Shown: positions 36,018 to 53,855, counted from the first letter of the stretch. The stretch is DNA of 62,841 bases from Oscillospiraceae bacterium (GCA_015065295.1 SVQN01000006.1:1-62841); one strand, 5' to 3'. Translations and numbers: made by a program. The notes: generated from the letters alone by a model not told the origin.

Positions 36018-36056
36018 AAATTTGAGAAAAGCATTTTGTAAACTTTTCTCAAATTT
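36018..36056. terminator. Stem-loop between fusA and tuf, possible terminator
   Basis: AAATTTGAGAAAAG (36018-36031) pairs perfectly with CTTTTCTCAAATTT (36043-36056). The exit U-run on the minus side is weak, so termination may be partial. Confidence 0.55.
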
Positions 36057-36090
36057 TTATGCAATACAACGATTTCCGGGAAAAAGCGGC

Positions 36091-38169
36091 TTAGTTGCCT
36101 GCCTTCTTGCCCTGGATGTTGTCACGGATGCTCTTCGGAACTTCTGCGAAGTGGTCGGGTTCCATGGAGTACTGACCGCGGCCCTGCGTGCAGGAACGGA
36201 GAGCAGTCGCATAGCCGAACATTTCGGACAGCGGAACAAATGCGTTGATCTGATATGCGCCGAATACCTGATCCATGGAGTTGACCTGGCCGCGTCTCTG
36301 GTTGATGCCGCCGATAACGTCGCCCATGTAGTCTTCGGGAGTGATAACAACGACCTTCATGATCGGTTCGGTGAGAACCGGGTCTGCCTTCTGCATAGCA
36401 TCCTTGAATGCCATGGAGCCGGCGATCTTGAACGCCATTTCGGAAGAGTCGACTTCGTGATAAGAACCGTCGTAGAGGTTGACCTTAACGTCAACAACAT
36501 TGTAGCCTGCTAGAACACCGTTGTTCATTGCGCTCTTGATACCGTCTTCGATTGCGGGGATATATTCCTTCGGAATTGCACCGCCGACAACGGTATTTTC
36601 GAATACGAAACCTGCACCGGGTTCGTTGGGTTCGATGTGGATCTTGACGTGACCGTACTGACCCTTACCACCGGACTGACGAGCATACTTGAGGTCGGAG
36701 TCTGCACCCTTGCGGATGGTTTCCTTGTAAGCAACGCGGGGCTGACCAACGTTTGCTTCGACCTTGAATTCGCGGAGGAGACGGTCAACGATGATTTCGA
36801 GGTGAAGTTCACCCATACCAGCGATGATGGTCTGACCGGTTTCTTCGTCGGTGGAGGTACGGAAGGTCGGGTCTTCTTCAGCGAGCTTCGCAAGAGCGAT
36901 GCCCATCTTTTCTTCGCCGGCCTTGGTCTTGGGTTCGATAGCAACACGGATAACCGGTTCCGGGAATTCCATGGATTCAAGAATGATGGGATTCTTTTCA
37001 TCACAGAAGGTGTCACCGGTGGTGGTGCTCTTGACGCTTACAACCGCAGCGATGTCACCGGCGTAGCATACGTCGATGTCCTTACGGTCGTTGGCGTGCA
37101 TCTGAAGGATACGGCCGAAACGTTCACGGGCGCGCTTAGCAGGGTTGTAAGCGGTTTCGCCGGTCTGAATCTTACCGGAGTAAACGCGGAAGAAGCAGAG
37201 CTTACCTACGAACGGGTCGGTCATGATCTTGAACGCGAGAGCGGAGAAGGGTTCGTCATCGGAAGCCGGACGTTCTTCTTCTTCTTCGGTCTGCGGGTTG
37301 ATACCCTTGATTGCGGGGATATCGAGCGGAGAAGGCATGTAGTCGATGATCGCGTCGAGGAGCTTCTGAACGCCCTTGTTCTTGTAGGAGGTACCGCAGA
37401 CAACAGGAACGATCTTGTTGTCGATGGTAGCCTTACGAAGAGCGGTCTTGAGTTCTTCGATGGAGATTTCTTCGCCTTCAAGGAACTTTTCGATGAGTTC
37501 GTCGTCGGTTTCAGCGATTGCTTCGACCATAGCGTCGTGGTATTCCTGAGCCCTTTCGAGCATATCTGCCGGAATGGGTTCAACACGCATATCCTTGCCG
37601 AGGTCATCGTAGTAGACATCGGCTTCCATGGTCATAAGGTCGATGATACCGCGGAAGGAATCTTCGGAACCGATCGGAAGCTGGATCGGCACAGCGTTTG
37701 CCTTCAGACGTTCCTTCATCATGTCGAGAACGTGGTAGAAGTTCGCGCCCATGATGTCCATCTTATTGACATAAGCCATTCTCGGAACGCCGTACTTGGT
37801 AGCCTGTCTCCATACGGTTTCGGACTGCGGTTCAACGCCGCCCTTTGCACAGAATACAGTGACAGAACCGTCAAGAACTCTGAGGGAACGTTCTACTTCT
37901 ACAGTGAAGTCAACGTGGCCGGGGGTGTCAATAATATTGATACGCGTATTATTCCAGAAGCAGGTAGTAGCAGCGGAGGTAATGGTGATACCTCTTTCCT
38001 GTTCCTGTTCCATCCAGTCCATAGTCGCGGAACCATCGTGGGTTTCGCCGAGCTTATGGGTCTTACCGGTATAGAAAAGAATACGCTCCGTCGTAGTAGT
38101 CTTACCGGCGTCGATGTGAGCCATGATGCCGATATTTCTCGTACGCTCAAGTGAATATTCTCTAGCCAT
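36091..38169 (-). CDS. fusA: Translation elongation factor G
   Basis: Ribosomal translocase, 692 residues. Motifs: [15 protein letters not shown] (G1), [11 protein letters not shown] (switch I), DTPGHVDF (G3), NKMD (G4), and domain IV/V segments such as [11 protein letters not shown] and [11 protein letters not shown]. Third gene of rpsL-rpsG-fusA, normal length. A short hairpin repeat lies in the 155-bp gap before it. Confidence 0.98.
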   Translation of the reverse strand: MAREYSLERTRNIGIMAHIDAGKTTTTERILFYTGKTHKLGETHDGSATMDWMEQEQERGITITSAATTCFWNNTRINIIDTPGHVDFTVEVERSLRVLDGSVTVFCAKGGVEPQSETVWRQATKYGVPRMAYVNKMDIMGANFYHVLDMMKERLKANAVPIQLPIGSEDSFRGIIDLMTMEADVYYDDLGKDMRVEPIPADMLERAQEYHDAMVEAIAETDDELIEKFLEGEEISIEELKTALRKATIDNKIVPVVCGTSYKNKGVQKLLDAIIDYMPSPLDIPAIKGINPQTEEEEERPASDDEPFSALAFKIMTDPFVGKLCFFRVYSGKIQTGETAYNPAKRARERFGRILQMHANDRKDIDVCYAGDIAAVVSVKSTTTGDTFCDEKNPIILESMEFPEPVIRVAIEPKTKAGEEKMGIALAKLAEEDPTFRTSTDEETGQTIIAGMGELHLEIIVDRLLREFKVEANVGQPRVAYKETIRKGADSDLKYARQSGGKGQYGHVKIHIEPNEPGAGFVFENTVVGGAIPKEYIPAIEDGIKSAMNNGVLAGYNVVDVKVNLYDGSYHEVDSSEMAFKIAGSMAFKDAMQKADPVLTEPIMKVVVITPEDYMGDVIGGINQRRGQVNSMDQVFGAYQINAFVPLSEMFGYATALRSCTQGRGQYSMEPDHFAEVPKSIRDNIQGKKAGN

Positions 38170-38256
38170 AGTATTATTCTAAACTCCTTAATTAATAACG
38201 GTACTGCTGTCGGGTTCGCGAGATAGCGGGGATTTGTGGGGTTTGGGGTAAAGGAT

Positions 38257-38286
38257 GGGGAAAACTTTTCTGAAAAAATTTTCCCC
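38257..38286. repeat. Hairpin repeat between rpsG and fusA
   Basis: GGGGAAAACTTTTC / GAAAAAATTTTCCCC (one imperfect position), with the inverse tail CCCCAAACCCC-like sequence at 38236-38256. It lies within the str operon. Confidence 0.7.
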
Positions 38287-38324
38287 GGAGAACCTGATAT
38301 TCGATTCTCAAAACTTCAAATAAA

Positions 38325-38795
38325 TTAATACTTGAAGTGTGCGAATGCCTTGTTGGCTTCTGCCATTCTGTGCATTTCTTCCTTACGCTTGAATGCACCG
38401 CCGGCATTGTTCTTCGCGTCCATGATTTCCGCAGCAAGGCGTTCTGCCATGGTGCGTTCGCCTCTGGTGCGTGCATAAGCAACGATCCAGCGGAGACCAA
38501 GGGTCTGACGGCGTTCGGGTCTAACTTCCATAGGAACCTGGTAGTTGGAACCGCCTACACGGCGAGCCTTGACTTCAAGAACGGGCATGATGTTTTCGAG
38601 AGCTTCGTTGAATACTTCGAGAGCATTCTGACCAACCTTAGCCTCTACTTCTGCAAATGCGTCGTAAACGATCTTCTGAGCAACGCCCTTCTTACCGTCG
38701 AGCATTACGTTGTTGACAAGCTTGGTAACGAGCTTGGAGTTGTAAAGCGGATCCGGCAGGACGTCTCTTTTCGAAATCTGACCTCTTCTAGACAC
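38325..38795 (-). CDS. rpsG: 30S ribosomal protein S7
   Basis: Primary assembly protein of the 30S head, 156 residues. Conserved stretches: [35 protein letters not shown], and [20 protein letters not shown]. Good ribosome site (GGAGGGAAG). Second gene of the str operon; the 191-bp gap to rpsL contains a perfect small stem CAAGTTAA/TTAACTTG near 38859-38881 that might play a part in autoregulation by S7, which is known in other bacteria but not shown here. Confidence 0.98.
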   Translation of the reverse strand: MSRRGQISKRDVLPDPLYNSKLVTKLVNNVMLDGKKGVAQKIVYDAFAEVEAKVGQNALEVFNEALENIMPVLEVKARRVGGSNYQVPMEVRPERRQTLGLRWIVAYARTRGERTMAERLAAEIMDAKNNAGGAFKRKEEMHRMAEANKAFAHFKY

Positions 38796-38986
38796 AGTAA
38801 CTTCCCTCCTTCATTAAATTTATGAATTCATAGGTACTCGAGAATGATTCCCGCTCGTGCCAAGTTAATAGGAATTAACTTGTTAAGTCGGTCATATAAA
38901 CATTTATTACTTTATATGGTGGACTTTACACAAACGATCGAGTGATGGATTAAAATTGCCTGGGGGCTGTACGGGGGAGTAAAGAA

Positions 38987-39400
38987 TTACTTCTTAGCTC
39001 TCTTTGCGCCGTACTTGGATCTGGACTGCTTGCGGTTAGCAACACCCTGAGCGTCGAGGGTACCACGGATGATGTGGTAACGTACACCAGGAAGGTCACG
39101 AACACGGCCGCCGCGGATAAGAACTACAGAGTGTTCCTGAAGGTTGTGGCCGATACCCGGAATGTAAGTGGTAGCTTCCATACCGTTGGTAAGTCTTACT
39201 CTGGCGATTTTACGGAGAGCGGAGTTCGGCTTCTTCGGACCCATCGTAGTAACCTTGGTGCAAACGCCGCGCTTCTGAGGAGAGCTCTGGTCGGTGGGAC
39301 GATTCTTAAGAGTGTTGAAGCCCTGCTGAAGAACCGGAGACTTGGATTTGTAAGTCTTGTCCTGTCTGCCCTGCTTAACGAGCTGGTTAAATGTAGGCAT
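38987..39400 (-). CDS. rpsL: 30S ribosomal protein S12
   Basis: Decoding-centre protein of 137 residues. It has [32 protein letters not shown] (the lysine whose change gives streptomycin resistance elsewhere is wild-type) and [20 protein letters not shown]-like sequence. ATG 39400 follows AAAGGAGG; the longer frame is not S12-like. First gene of the str operon with its own promoter. A Gly replaces the Thr usual before PKKPNS in Bacillus. Confidence 0.98.
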   Translation of the reverse strand: MPTFNQLVKQGRQDKTYKSKSPVLQQGFNTLKNRPTDQSSPQKRGVCTKVTTMGPKKPNSALRKIARVRLTNGMEATTYIPGIGHNLQEHSVVLIRGGRVRDLPGVRYHIIRGTLDAQGVANRKQSRSKYGAKRAKK

Positions 39401-39519
39401 GATTGTCCTCCTTTTCTGAAGTAATAAATGTTTATATACAACCGGGGGAACCCGGATTGTAAGCGAAGAATCGTAGTGCGGGCGGCAGAACAAAGCTGCT
39501 GTTTGCCGCGCACGATGAT

Positions 39520-39548
39520 ATTATAGCATTGCCTTTCCCATTTGTCAA
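39520..39548 (-). promoter_or_regulatory. Promoter of the str operon (rpsL-rpsG-fusA)
   Basis: Minus-strand TTGACA (39543-39548), 17-bp spacer, TATAAT (39520-39525), about 120 bp before rpsL. Confidence 0.88.
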
Positions 39549-39628
39549 GCGGATATATTTGCTGCAATTCAGTTTCTCCCAGTTGCACAAGAATCATTCT
39601 GAAAATCGAGAATTATTAGGAATTTTAA

Positions 39629-40077
39629 AGGAAGAAAAATGACCGTTCCGGTCATTTTTCGATTTTATGTCCTACGCGGACGGCGCATAAAGGGGCTCAA
39701 TCGCCGCCCCTTTATGAATTCCTGGCTGACGTTCGTGGGACTCGCCCTTGAGGGCTCAGACAGACAGCGGTTTGCCCGCATTCAGATTTTTAGGAAGAGA
39801 CAAGGTGCAGTGCAAAGCTGTCTAAATTGTTCGTTCAGTAGAAACAGCCGTGAAGGAAAACTATATTGTCAGTTCCACCTTTCAGCAAAACGAAATCGCT
39901 GTTCTTCCGTGCAATCTGCTGAGTGAACACTGCTGTCTGTCTGAGGCCTTAAGGCCGAGTCCCACAAACGTCAGCCGGGAATTCACAAAGGGGCGGCGTC
40001 TGAGCCCCTTTGTGCGCCGTCCCGCGCAGGGACATAAAATTGAAAAAAGTACCCGTCAGGGTACTTTTTTCTTCCTT
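39629..40077. repeat. Family-3 long palindromic element, copy 3b
   Basis: About 450 bp between rpoC and the rpsL promoter. Terminal hairpins are AAAAATGACCG/CGGTCATTTTT (39635-39659) and AAAAAAGTACCC/GGGTACTTTTTT (40043-40070). The second lies 29 bp after the rpoC stop and has the form of an intrinsic terminator on that strand. Arms and centre match copy 3a, including TTCAGTAGAAACAGCCGTGA. Confidence 0.88.
40043..40070 (-). terminator. Terminator of rpoBC supplied by the edge of element 3b
   Basis: Twelve-pair stem AAAAAAGTACCC/GGGTACTTTTTT with U-run on the minus-strand exit side, directly downstream of rpoC. Confidence 0.75.
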
Positions 40078-40098
40078 ATAATTAACTATAAGTCTGAA

Positions 40099-43878
<3,780 letters not shown>

Positions 43879-43977
43879 TGACAGTATCCTTCTCTATATA
43901 TATTTAATTGTAAGGTTTGCACCTTACAGGAGCAGTTGTCGGGATTTCAAAAACCGCAGAGCAGGGAAGGAGAGCAG

Positions 43978-44072
43978 GAATCTGCACCCAACTCTGCCCG
44001 TCCATATCGTGGAAAAGTTTTTGAAGTGGGGGTGCGGGGGAGAAACTTTTTCCAAAAAGTTTCTTCCCCGCG
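43978..44072. repeat. Hairpin repeat with tail between rpoB and rpoC
   Basis: Hairpin GCGGGGGAGAAAC...GTTTCTTCCCCGC (44034-44072) with the upstream tail AATCTGCACCCAACTCTGCC and CCATATCGTGGAAAAG, matching the tails at 1926-1975 and 60938-60985. It is inside an operon whose two products are needed in equal amounts. A second tail-like sequence is not seen on the other side. Confidence 0.8.
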
Positions 44073-44083
44073 AAAACTCAATC

Positions 44084-47000
44084 TTATTCAAAATCGTCGT
44101 CGTCGAAGGAGCGTTCGCCGCTTTCGACTGCGAAGAACATGTTGTCGTCGGGTTCTTCGTCGAAGGTTTCGTCCTGGAAGGACTTGTACATATCGTCGGT
44201 TTCGACGGCGGTGCCGACGTCTTCTTCGGTGATGTCGTTGCCGTCGGAGACGATGTTCGGGCTCGGGATGTCTTCGTCGCCGATGGAGGCGAGTTCGATT
44301 TCTTCGCCGTCTTCACCGAGGACGCGGATGTCGAGCGCGAGGGACTGGAGTTCCTTGACAAGAACCTTGAACGCTTCCGGAACGCCCGGTGTCGGGATGT
44401 TCTGACCCTTGACGATTGCTTCGTAGGTCTTTACACGGCCGATCGTATCGTCGGACTTGACGGTGAGGATTTCCTGAAGGGTGTATGCCGCACCGTATGC
44501 TTCGAGTGCCCATACTTCCATTTCCCCGAATCGCTGACCGCCGAACTGTGCCTTACCGCCGAGAGGCTGCTGTGTAACGAGGGAGTAAGGACCGGTCGAA
44601 CGTGCGTGAATCTTATCGTCAACGAGGTGGTGGAGCTTCAGGTAGTACATGATACCGACCGTTACCGGGTTGTCGAAGGGAACGCCGGTACGTCCGTCGT
44701 AGAGGATGGTCTTGCCGTCAACGACACGGAGCTTGCCCGCCTGACGGAGTTCTTCGAGGTGAGCCGCATCTTCGCGTTCGTCGCCCGTGATCGGACGGAG
44801 ATCGCGCATACCGGTCGCTGCGTCGAAGGATTCTTCGAAGAGGTTCTTGCCGGTGACGTTTTCGTTCGGAAGGACGATACGGTCCATGCCGGCGAGCTTC
44901 ATACATTCGGAGATGTCCGCTTCGGTTGCGCCGTCGAATACGGGGGTCATGATCTTCCAGCCGAGCTTCTTTGCCGCGATGCCGAGGTGAACTTCCAGCA
45001 CCTGACCGATGTTCATTCGGGACGGAACGCCCAGCGGGTTGAGGACGATGTCGAGCGGAGTGCCGTCGGGCAGGAACGGCATATCTTCCGGCGGGAGGAT
45101 GCGGGATACGACACCCTTGTTCCCGTGACGGCCTGCCATCTTGTCGCCGACGGAAATCTTACGCTTCTGTGCGATATAAACGCGGACGACCTTGTTGACT
45201 CCCGGAGGAAGTTCGTCACCGGCTTCTCTTGTGAAGACCTTGACATCAACAATGGTGCCGTTTTCACCGTGCGGAACACGGAGGGAGGTGTCGCGGACTT
45301 CGCGTGCCTTTTCGCCGAAGATGGCGCGGAGCAGGCGTTCTTCCGCAGTCAGTTCGGTTTCACCCTTGGGCGTTACCTTACCGACGAGGATGTCGCCGGC
45401 ACGGACTTCGGTACCCTTCTTGATGATACCGTCTGCGTCGAGGTCCTTGAGTGCGTCGTCACCGACGTTCGGGATTTCGCGGGTGATTTCTTCCGGCCCG
45501 AGCTTGGTGTCGCGCGCTTCGTGAGCGTATTCTTCGATGTGGATGGAGGTGTAAACGTCGTCGCGTACGAGGCGTTCGTTCAGAAGAACGGCGTCTTCGT
45601 AGTTGTAGCCTTCCCAGGTCATGAAGCCGATGAGGGCATTCTTACCGAGGGCGATTTCACCGTCGGAGGTGGAAGGACCGTCGGCGATGATCTGACCGGC
45701 TTCGACGCGGTCACCCTGATTGATGATGGGTCTCTGGTTGACGCAGGTACCCTGGTTGGAACGCTTGAACTTGATGAGGTGGTAGGTGTCCTTGTGGCCG
45801 TCGTCGCAGTGAACCACGATTTCGTCGGCAGTGACGCTTTCCGCCCAGCCGCTGTTTTCGCAGACAACGACAACGCCGGAGTCCACAGCCGCCTTGTATT
45901 CCATACCGGTACCGACGATCGGAGAGTCGGTGGTGAGAAGCGGAACAGCCTGCTTCTGCATGTTGGAACCCATGAGTGCGCGCGAGTTGTCATCGTTTTC
46001 AAGGAAGGGGATCATTGCCGTAGCGACGGAAACGACCATCTTCGGGGAAACGTCCATGAGAGTGACCTTCGCAGGGTCAACTTCCATGATTTCGGCGCGG
46101 CTTCTTACGGTGACCTTGGCATTGATGAAGCATCCGTCTTCGTCGAGGGGTTCATTTGCCTGAGCGACGATGTGGGTGTCTTCGATGTCGGCGGTCATAT
46201 ATTCGATTTCGTTCGTGACGCGGTGACGGACGGTGCCGTCTTCCATCGTTTCGTGAACGACCTTGCGGTACGGAGCTTCAATGAAGCCGTACTTGGAAAT
46301 TTTTGCGTAGGTTGCGAGGTAGGAGATCAGACCGATGTTCGGACCTTCGGGGGTCTCGATCGGGCACATCCGGCCGTAGTGCGTATAGTGAACGTCTCGA
46401 ACGTCGAAGGACGCACGGTCACGGGACAGACCGCCGGGGCCGAGTGCGGAGAGACGGCGTTTGTGGGTCAGTTCCGCGAGGGGGTTGTTCTGGTCCATGA
46501 ACTGGGAAAGCGGAGAGCTTCCGAAGAATTCGCGGATCGCGGTAACAACGGGGCGGATGTTGATGAGGGTCTGGGGGGACAGGGATTCGTTGTCCTGAAT
46601 ATTCATTCTCTCCTTGACGATCTTGTCCATGCGGGCGAGACCGATACGGAGCTGGTTCTGAAGCAGTTCACCGACGGAACGGAGACGGCGGTTGCCGAGG
46701 TGGTCAATATCGTCCGTGGTGCCGATGTCGTGGGACAGAGCGAGCAGGTAGTTGATGGAGGAGAGGATATCTTCGCGGGTAATGTGCTTCGGGCAGAGCT
46801 CAGCGATGCGGCGTTTTGCTTCCTTGCGGATGGCATCTTCGTCACCGCCGCAGGAATTCATGATGTCGAGAAGGACATCGAGACGGCACTTTTCGGCAAC
46901 GCCGGAGGAGTGGAGGTCATAGCCGAGGATGTCCGCAGGGTCAACCGCGCCGTTGGAGAAGACCTTGACTTCGGTCGCGTCTTCCATTTCGAGGTAGACT

Positions 47001-48010
47001 TCGCAGACGCCGGCGCGTTCGATGGACATTGCTTCTTCCACGGTGAGGAGGCGGCCGTTTTCAAAGGCGTCTTCGCAGAGGATTTCGCCGGTGATGGGGC
47101 TGACAACGGGGCGGGAGAGCTTATGACCGCTGAGACGTGCGCCGAGAGCGAGCTTCTTGTCGTACTTATGGCGGCCGACGGGGTAGAGGTCGTAACGCTT
47201 GGGGTCGAAGAAGAGGCCGTTCATGAGGATTTCAGCGGACTCAACGATCGCCGGTTCGCCGGGACGGAGCTTGGTATAGATTTCCTTGAGGGCTTCGTCG
47301 CGGATGGAGGTCTTGTTTTCGAGAGCCTTGCCTTCGCAGATATCCTTTTCGAGGGTATTGGTCAGCTTGATTTCGTTGCCGAAGACTTCTTCGATTTCCT
47401 CGCGGGTCTGGATGCCGAGGGCACGGATGAGGATGGTGACGGGCAGCTTGCGGTTCTTGTCGATACGGACGTAGTACACATCGTTTGCGTCGGTTTCGTA
47501 TTCGAGCCATGCGCCGCGGTAGGGGATGACGGTCGCGGTGTAGAGACGCTTACCGGACTTGTCAATGGTGCTGTCGTAATAGATGCCGGGAGAACGGACG
47601 ATCTGGGAGACGATAACTCGTTCCGCACCGTTGATGACGAAGGTACCCTTTTCGGTCATGAGCGGGAAGTCGCCCATGAAGATGGAGGACTGTTTTACTT
47701 CACCGGTGAGCTTGTTGGTGAGACGGACGTCCACCTTGAGGGGAGCGGCGAAGTTTACGTCGCGTTCCTTGCATTCTTCGACGGGGTATTTCGGCTTGGA
47801 ATCAAGCGAATAACCGACAAAGTCGATAAACAGGTTGCCGGAGTAGTCCGTAATCGGGGAAACATCTTCAAGGACTTCCATAAGTCCCTTTTCAAGAAAC
47901 CAGTTGAATGACTCCTTCTGAATCTCGATGAGGTTGGGCATCTGCAGCGGCTCATCGATCTTGGAGAAACTCATTCGTATGTTCTTTCCTACTCTTTGAG
48001 GTTTAACCAT
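44084..48010 (-). CDS. rpoB: DNA-directed RNA polymerase subunit beta
   Basis: 1308 residues. The rifampicin region reads [14 protein letters not shown] and [13 protein letters not shown], with the residues that usually confer resistance when changed all in wild-type form. C-terminal [19 protein letters not shown] and [20 protein letters not shown] are typical. A Pro stands where E. coli has Gln just before LSQFMD. The C-terminal tail is acidic and ends in DDDDFE, like the end of beta'. The start has several upstream-downstream choices; MVKPQRV at 48010 is used, with MSFSKIDEP 12 codons later as the alternative. Confidence 0.98.
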   Translation of the reverse strand: MVKPQRVGKNIRMSFSKIDEPLQMPNLIEIQKESFNWFLEKGLMEVLEDVSPITDYSGNLFIDFVGYSLDSKPKYPVEECKERDVNFAAPLKVDVRLTNKLTGEVKQSSIFMGDFPLMTEKGTFVINGAERVIVSQIVRSPGIYYDSTIDKSGKRLYTATVIPYRGAWLEYETDANDVYYVRIDKNRKLPVTILIRALGIQTREEIEEVFGNEIKLTNTLEKDICEGKALENKTSIRDEALKEIYTKLRPGEPAIVESAEILMNGLFFDPKRYDLYPVGRHKYDKKLALGARLSGHKLSRPVVSPITGEILCEDAFENGRLLTVEEAMSIERAGVCEVYLEMEDATEVKVFSNGAVDPADILGYDLHSSGVAEKCRLDVLLDIMNSCGGDEDAIRKEAKRRIAELCPKHITREDILSSINYLLALSHDIGTTDDIDHLGNRRLRSVGELLQNQLRIGLARMDKIVKERMNIQDNESLSPQTLINIRPVVTAIREFFGSSPLSQFMDQNNPLAELTHKRRLSALGPGGLSRDRASFDVRDVHYTHYGRMCPIETPEGPNIGLISYLATYAKISKYGFIEAPYRKVVHETMEDGTVRHRVTNEIEYMTADIEDTHIVAQANEPLDEDGCFINAKVTVRSRAEIMEVDPAKVTLMDVSPKMVVSVATAMIPFLENDDNSRALMGSNMQKQAVPLLTTDSPIVGTGMEYKAAVDSGVVVVCENSGWAESVTADEIVVHCDDGHKDTYHLIKFKRSNQGTCVNQRPIINQGDRVEAGQIIADGPSTSDGEIALGKNALIGFMTWEGYNYEDAVLLNERLVRDDVYTSIHIEEYAHEARDTKLGPEEITREIPNVGDDALKDLDADGIIKKGTEVRAGDILVGKVTPKGETELTAEERLLRAIFGEKAREVRDTSLRVPHGENGTIVDVKVFTREAGDELPPGVNKVVRVYIAQKRKISVGDKMAGRHGNKGVVSRILPPEDMPFLPDGTPLDIVLNPLGVPSRMNIGQVLEVHLGIAAKKLGWKIMTPVFDGATEADISECMKLAGMDRIVLPNENVTGKNLFEESFDAATGMRDLRPITGDEREDAAHLEELRQAGKLRVVDGKTILYDGRTGVPFDNPVTVGIMYYLKLHHLVDDKIHARSTGPYSLVTQQPLGGKAQFGGQRFGEMEVWALEAYGAAYTLQEILTVKSDDTIGRVKTYEAIVKGQNIPTPGVPEAFKVLVKELQSLALDIRVLGEDGEEIELASIGDEDIPSPNIVSDGNDITEEDVGTAVETDDMYKSFQDETFDEEPDDNMFFAVESGERSFDDDDFE

Positions 48011-48045
48011 CGAGCTATCACTCCATTCAATGTTAGTGGGGATTG

Positions 48046-48080
48046 CTGGGGAGGGACTTTTGCGAAAAGTCCCTCCCCAG
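48046..48080. repeat. Hairpin repeat in the rpoB leader
   Basis: CTGGGGAGGGACTTTT/AAAAGTCCCTCCCCAG with loop GCG and the tail ACCCCTCTTCAAAAACTTTTAA. It lies 36 bp before the rpoB start in the 212-nt leader. Confidence 0.8.
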
Positions 48081-48222
48081 ACCCCTCTTCAAAAACTTTT
48101 AATCTATAACAGGGATTTGGTTGGGTCTATGGTTTTTGGGAAAGAAAAATCCTGTGAAACCATATATAATAATGTATAAAAGCATAGCTTCCGCCGATAT
48201 GGCGAGGCTATATCAGTATACG

Positions 48223-48251
48223 ATTATATCACGAAAAGAAGGGGAAGTCAA
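48223..48251 (-). promoter_or_regulatory. Promoter of rpoB-rpoC
   Basis: Minus-strand TTGACT (48246-48251), 17-bp spacer, TATAAT (48223-48228). An imperfect stem (TATAGCCTCGCCATATCGGCGGAAGCTATG, given here as pairing arms AGCCTCGCC/GGCGGAAGCT) follows it in the leader. Confidence 0.83.
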
Positions 48252-48389
48252 GAAGAAATTCGGTTTCCGGGACGGATTCGGCGCAATTTACAAATTCCGG
48301 GGAATAAAGTTACAATAATTTTAAATGTAAACTAATTGTAAATTCTGCAGAGAATCAAAAAAGATTCGGAAAAATTTGTCGGAAAAGGC

Positions 48390-48418
48390 TTGCCAAACGG
48401 GGAAGGATGTGCTATAAT
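48390..48418 (+). promoter_or_regulatory. Promoter of rplS
   Basis: TTGCCA (48390-48395), 17-bp spacer, TATAAT (48413-48418), divergent from the rpoB promoter. The leader of about 105 nt contains GCACGGAGGAC/GTCC stems that could be a regulatory fold. Confidence 0.8.
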
Positions 48419-48532
48419 AACCTCTGCCTGTGCCGGAGAAAAAAGATGCCGCGCACGGAGGACGGTCCTCTGCGAAGCTCCGCACGAACGTCCGGAAATT
48501 CAGAAATCTTGAGAAATTGGAGAAACAACATC

Positions 48533-48880
48533 ATGAACAAGCTCGAAATTTTTGCAAATGAGCAGCTCGGCGAATGCCCCCATCAGTTCAACGTAGGTGA
48601 CACCATCCGCGTTCACAACAAGATCAAGGAAGGCTCCCGTGAAAGAATCCAGCTTTTTGAAGGCACTGTAATCGCAAGACACAACGGCGGCGTTGGCGCG
48701 ACCTTTACTGTTCGCCGCGTAGCATACGGTGTAGGCGTAGAAAAGACCTTCCCGCTCCACTCCCCGAACGTAGCTAAGGTTGAAGTTATCCGTCACGGTA
48801 AGGTTCGCCGTGCGAAGCTGTACTACCTCCGCGACAGAGTTGGTAAGAGCTCCAAGGTTAAGGAACTCATCGAAAAGTAA
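48533..48880 (+). CDS. rplS: 50S ribosomal protein L19
   Basis: 115-residue large-subunit protein near the 30S-50S interface. It has [50 protein letters not shown] and [14 protein letters not shown] 48533 with TTGGAG upstream was chosen over an upstream ATG at 48407 that would add an unrelated N-terminus. It usually stands next to lepB-rbgA-rnhB in Firmicutes; here it is 38 kb away, alone with its own promoter and terminator. Confidence 0.97.
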   Translation: MNKLEIFANEQLGECPHQFNVGDTIRVHNKIKEGSRERIQLFEGTVIARHNGGVGATFTVRRVAYGVGVEKTFPLHSPNVAKVEVIRHGKVRRAKLYYLRDRVGKSSKVKELIEK

Positions 48881-48906
48881 TTCATCCGAATACTGCAAAA
48901 CAAAGC

Positions 48907-48936
48907 ATCCCCGTGGGTTTTCCATGGGGATTTTTT
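48907..48936 (+). terminator. Intrinsic terminator of rplS
   Basis: ATCCCCGTGG (48907-48916) pairs with CCATGGGGAT (48922-48931), one G-U-like position, followed by TTTTTT. Confidence 0.88.
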
Positions 48937-48960
48937 GTTTTTCCCGGCGAAATCCAAATT

Positions 48961-49915
48961 GGTAAATACACCCATACAGCAAATACACCTGTTTCGGACA
49001 AGTCGTATATACCCCCACTGTGCGTGGGGACAGAGGGGAATTATGATATAATACAGAGTTTACTATAATTGATATATAGAAATTTGCTATAACAAAAATT
49101 TTCCGCCCTATGGATTTGATCGTTTTCTTATCAAATCTTATCTCATTGAACTCACGTTAAATACAACGTCCGATTCGGAGGGATTTCTTACAAAATTTTA
49201 TCTATCCAAACCCTTTAACGGACACGGCACGCCGTGTCCCTGCGAAAAGGGGGAAATTGTTTGCAATGTCGTTAATTTAAGGGAAAATCAGGTATTCCCA
49301 AGGCTCCCTCCGGGAGCAATGTCGTTAATTTAAGGGATAAACTAAATTCCGGTATACTGTAAATGAATAAATCCGAAAAACAGACAGAATTCTTTCGCTT
49401 TCAGCTTCACGTTGTCATTCCGAGGACTTATCACGAACAATTATAGCTTCAGTTCTTGTCCGAGGAATCTTTGCACGCCACTGTGTCAACCGTAAGGACT
49501 GTCCGTGGTTATGTTGGAATTTCGGCTTCCGAGGTTTACGAACGCCTATAACAAATGGTCTGCACAAATTAAGAGAAGATCAGATTACACGTTATGACAA
49601 AGTTGAACCTCTGAAGCTGAATAAGTGAGAATACCACAGACATCCCGAACGGCTGACACAGGAGAGTGCGAAGATTCCTCAGGCAGGTCGTGCAGCTTTG
49701 ATTTCCAGAGAGTTTCGCCTTCGGAATGACAGCGTTGGGTGCGAGGTTAACGTTTGGCTTATCGTTCGACAGATTTTACATTTGCTCATTTATAGTTTAT
49801 TCCCTAAATTAACGTCATTGAAATTGTTTGCCCCTTAAATTAACGATATTGCCGCGAACAGGGGTAGTACCGACTTGTCCGAAACAGGTGTATTTGCTGT
49901 ATGGGTGTATTTACC
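48961..49915. repeat. Nested inverted-repeat element before lacZ
   Basis: A perfect 45-bp inverted repeat bounds 955 bp: GGTAAATACACCCATACAGC... at 48961-49005 and its complement at 49871-49915. Inside, AATGTCGTTAATTTAAGGG occurs twice on the left (49265-49283, 49318-49336) and inverted on the right (49802-49819, 49831-49850). Innermost is a family-2 palindrome (49361-49790). Also inside: the perfect stem GGACACGGC/GCCGTGTCC (49219-49238) and GCTCCC/GGGAGC near 49302. No credible coding frame is present in 48937-50057. Confidence 0.88.
49361..49790. repeat. Family-2 long palindromic element, copy 2b (nested)
   Basis: Shares TTGTCATTCCGAGGACTTATC and TTGTCCGAGGAATCTTTGCA with copies 2a and 2c, and the right-arm form GATTCCTCAGGCAGG with 2c. 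It forms the core of the nested element at 48961-49915. Confidence 0.85.
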
Positions 49916-49993
49916 AGTTCCCGGAGGCAGATCGGTTCGATTCCCCCCGACCGCATGGTTTTGTGGAATTGCTGTAAATTTTCCTTCTCCCCC

Positions 49994-50022
49994 TTGTTCT
50001 CCTTATCAATTTATGCTATAAT
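49994..50022 (+). promoter_or_regulatory. Promoter of the beta-galactosidase gene
   Basis: TTGTTC (49994-49999), 17-bp spacer, TATAAT (50017-50022), 35 bp before the ATG. No obvious operator palindrome is seen apart from the element end at 49915. Confidence 0.75.
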
Positions 50023-50045
50023 GTATCATAGAAAAATTTCGTTAA

Positions 50046-53108
<3,063 letters not shown>

Positions 53109-53128
53109 GTTACGGCTCATGAATGACA

Positions 53129-53166
53129 ATCACCCGGAGTTTTTACGGCTCCGGGTGATTTTTTTT
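53129..53166. terminator. Terminator between lacZ and the DUF6809 gene
   Basis: ATCACCCGGAG (53129-53139) pairs with CTCCGGGTGAT (53149-53159), then a T-run overlapping the stop codon of the convergent DUF6809 gene. Its core is nearly the same as the terminator at 53925-53949. Confidence 0.9.
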
Positions 53167-53437
53167 ATTGTTCAGGGGTAAGGGCTTCCGCGAAAATCTG
53201 TGCTGCAAGGCGGAATCCGGTAAGGAAAGAATGGCGTTGTTCGATGCTGTTGCGCTGATTGAAAAGTTCTTCGGTTTTCTTGAACAGTTCTTGCTGGGAA
53301 TCGGACAGTCCATCGTAAAATTGATCGTAGAGAGGGCGGAGTTTCTTATCCACATCACGGATTTCCTGACGGCAGACCGCGGACAGGCGGGCATCGTATA
53401 AGTTTTCGTCAAGGTAAAGTTCTTCGAGTATTTTCAT
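53165..53437 (-). CDS. DUF6809 family small protein
   Basis: 90 residues, probably all-helical: MKILEELYLDENLYDARL at the start, then a charged helical stretch and a C-terminal TGFRLAAQIFAEAL. The pattern (start MKILEELY, end GFRLGA-like) matches what I recall for DUF6809, a family common in Clostridia and often next to mobile or regulatory genes. Good GGAGG site. The function is unknown. It is convergent with lacZ. Confidence 0.75.
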   Translation of the reverse strand: MKILEELYLDENLYDARLSAVCRQEIRDVDKKLRPLYDQFYDGLSDSQQELFKKTEELFNQRNSIEQRHSFLTGFRLAAQIFAEALTPEQ

Positions 53438-53459
53438 TTGTACCTCCGGTGTTTTTGGA

Positions 53460-53855
53460 CGAGAGTTCGGTGGATTTCTACGCCCTTCGGCTTTCCGTTG
53501 TCATTCCGAGGACTTATCACGAACAATTACAGCTTCCGTTCTTGTCCGAGGAATCTTCGCGCTCTCCTGTGTCAGCCGTCCGGAATGTCCGTGGATCGCT
53601 TGCCTATTCAGCTTCAGAGGTTTCACTTTGTCATAACGTACATTTTTCTGTTCCTATATTTGTGCAGACTGTTCGTTATAGACGTTCGTCAACCTCTGAA
53701 GCCGAAATTGTATGACAACCACGGACATTCCGGACGGCTGACACAGGAGAGCGCGAAGATTCCTCAGGCAGGACGTACAGCTTGGATTGTCAGAGAGTAT
53801 CGCCTTCGGAATGACAACGTGAAGCTGATAAATACAGAAATCTGTCGAACTCTCG
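53460..53855. repeat. Family-2 long palindromic element, copy 2c
   Basis: A 396-bp imperfect palindrome with perfect 10-bp ends CGAGAGTTCG / CGAACTCTCG. The same internal blocks as 2a and 2b are present, with the right arm closer to 2b (CAGGCAGGACGTACAGCTTG). Flanks TTTTTGGAC and TTTTTTGAC are similar but too low in complexity to be called a target duplication. Confidence 0.87.

Noticed and set aside
45500-46620. Rifampicin resistance in RpoB (Pro before LSQFMD)
   Set aside because: The key resistance positions are wild-type; the Pro is likely a lineage difference.
49920-49965. tRNA-like GGTTCGATTCC near the end of the nested element
   Set aside because: The bases around it do not form a T-stem, and no anticodon or D-arm is found upstream; at most a chance match or remnant.
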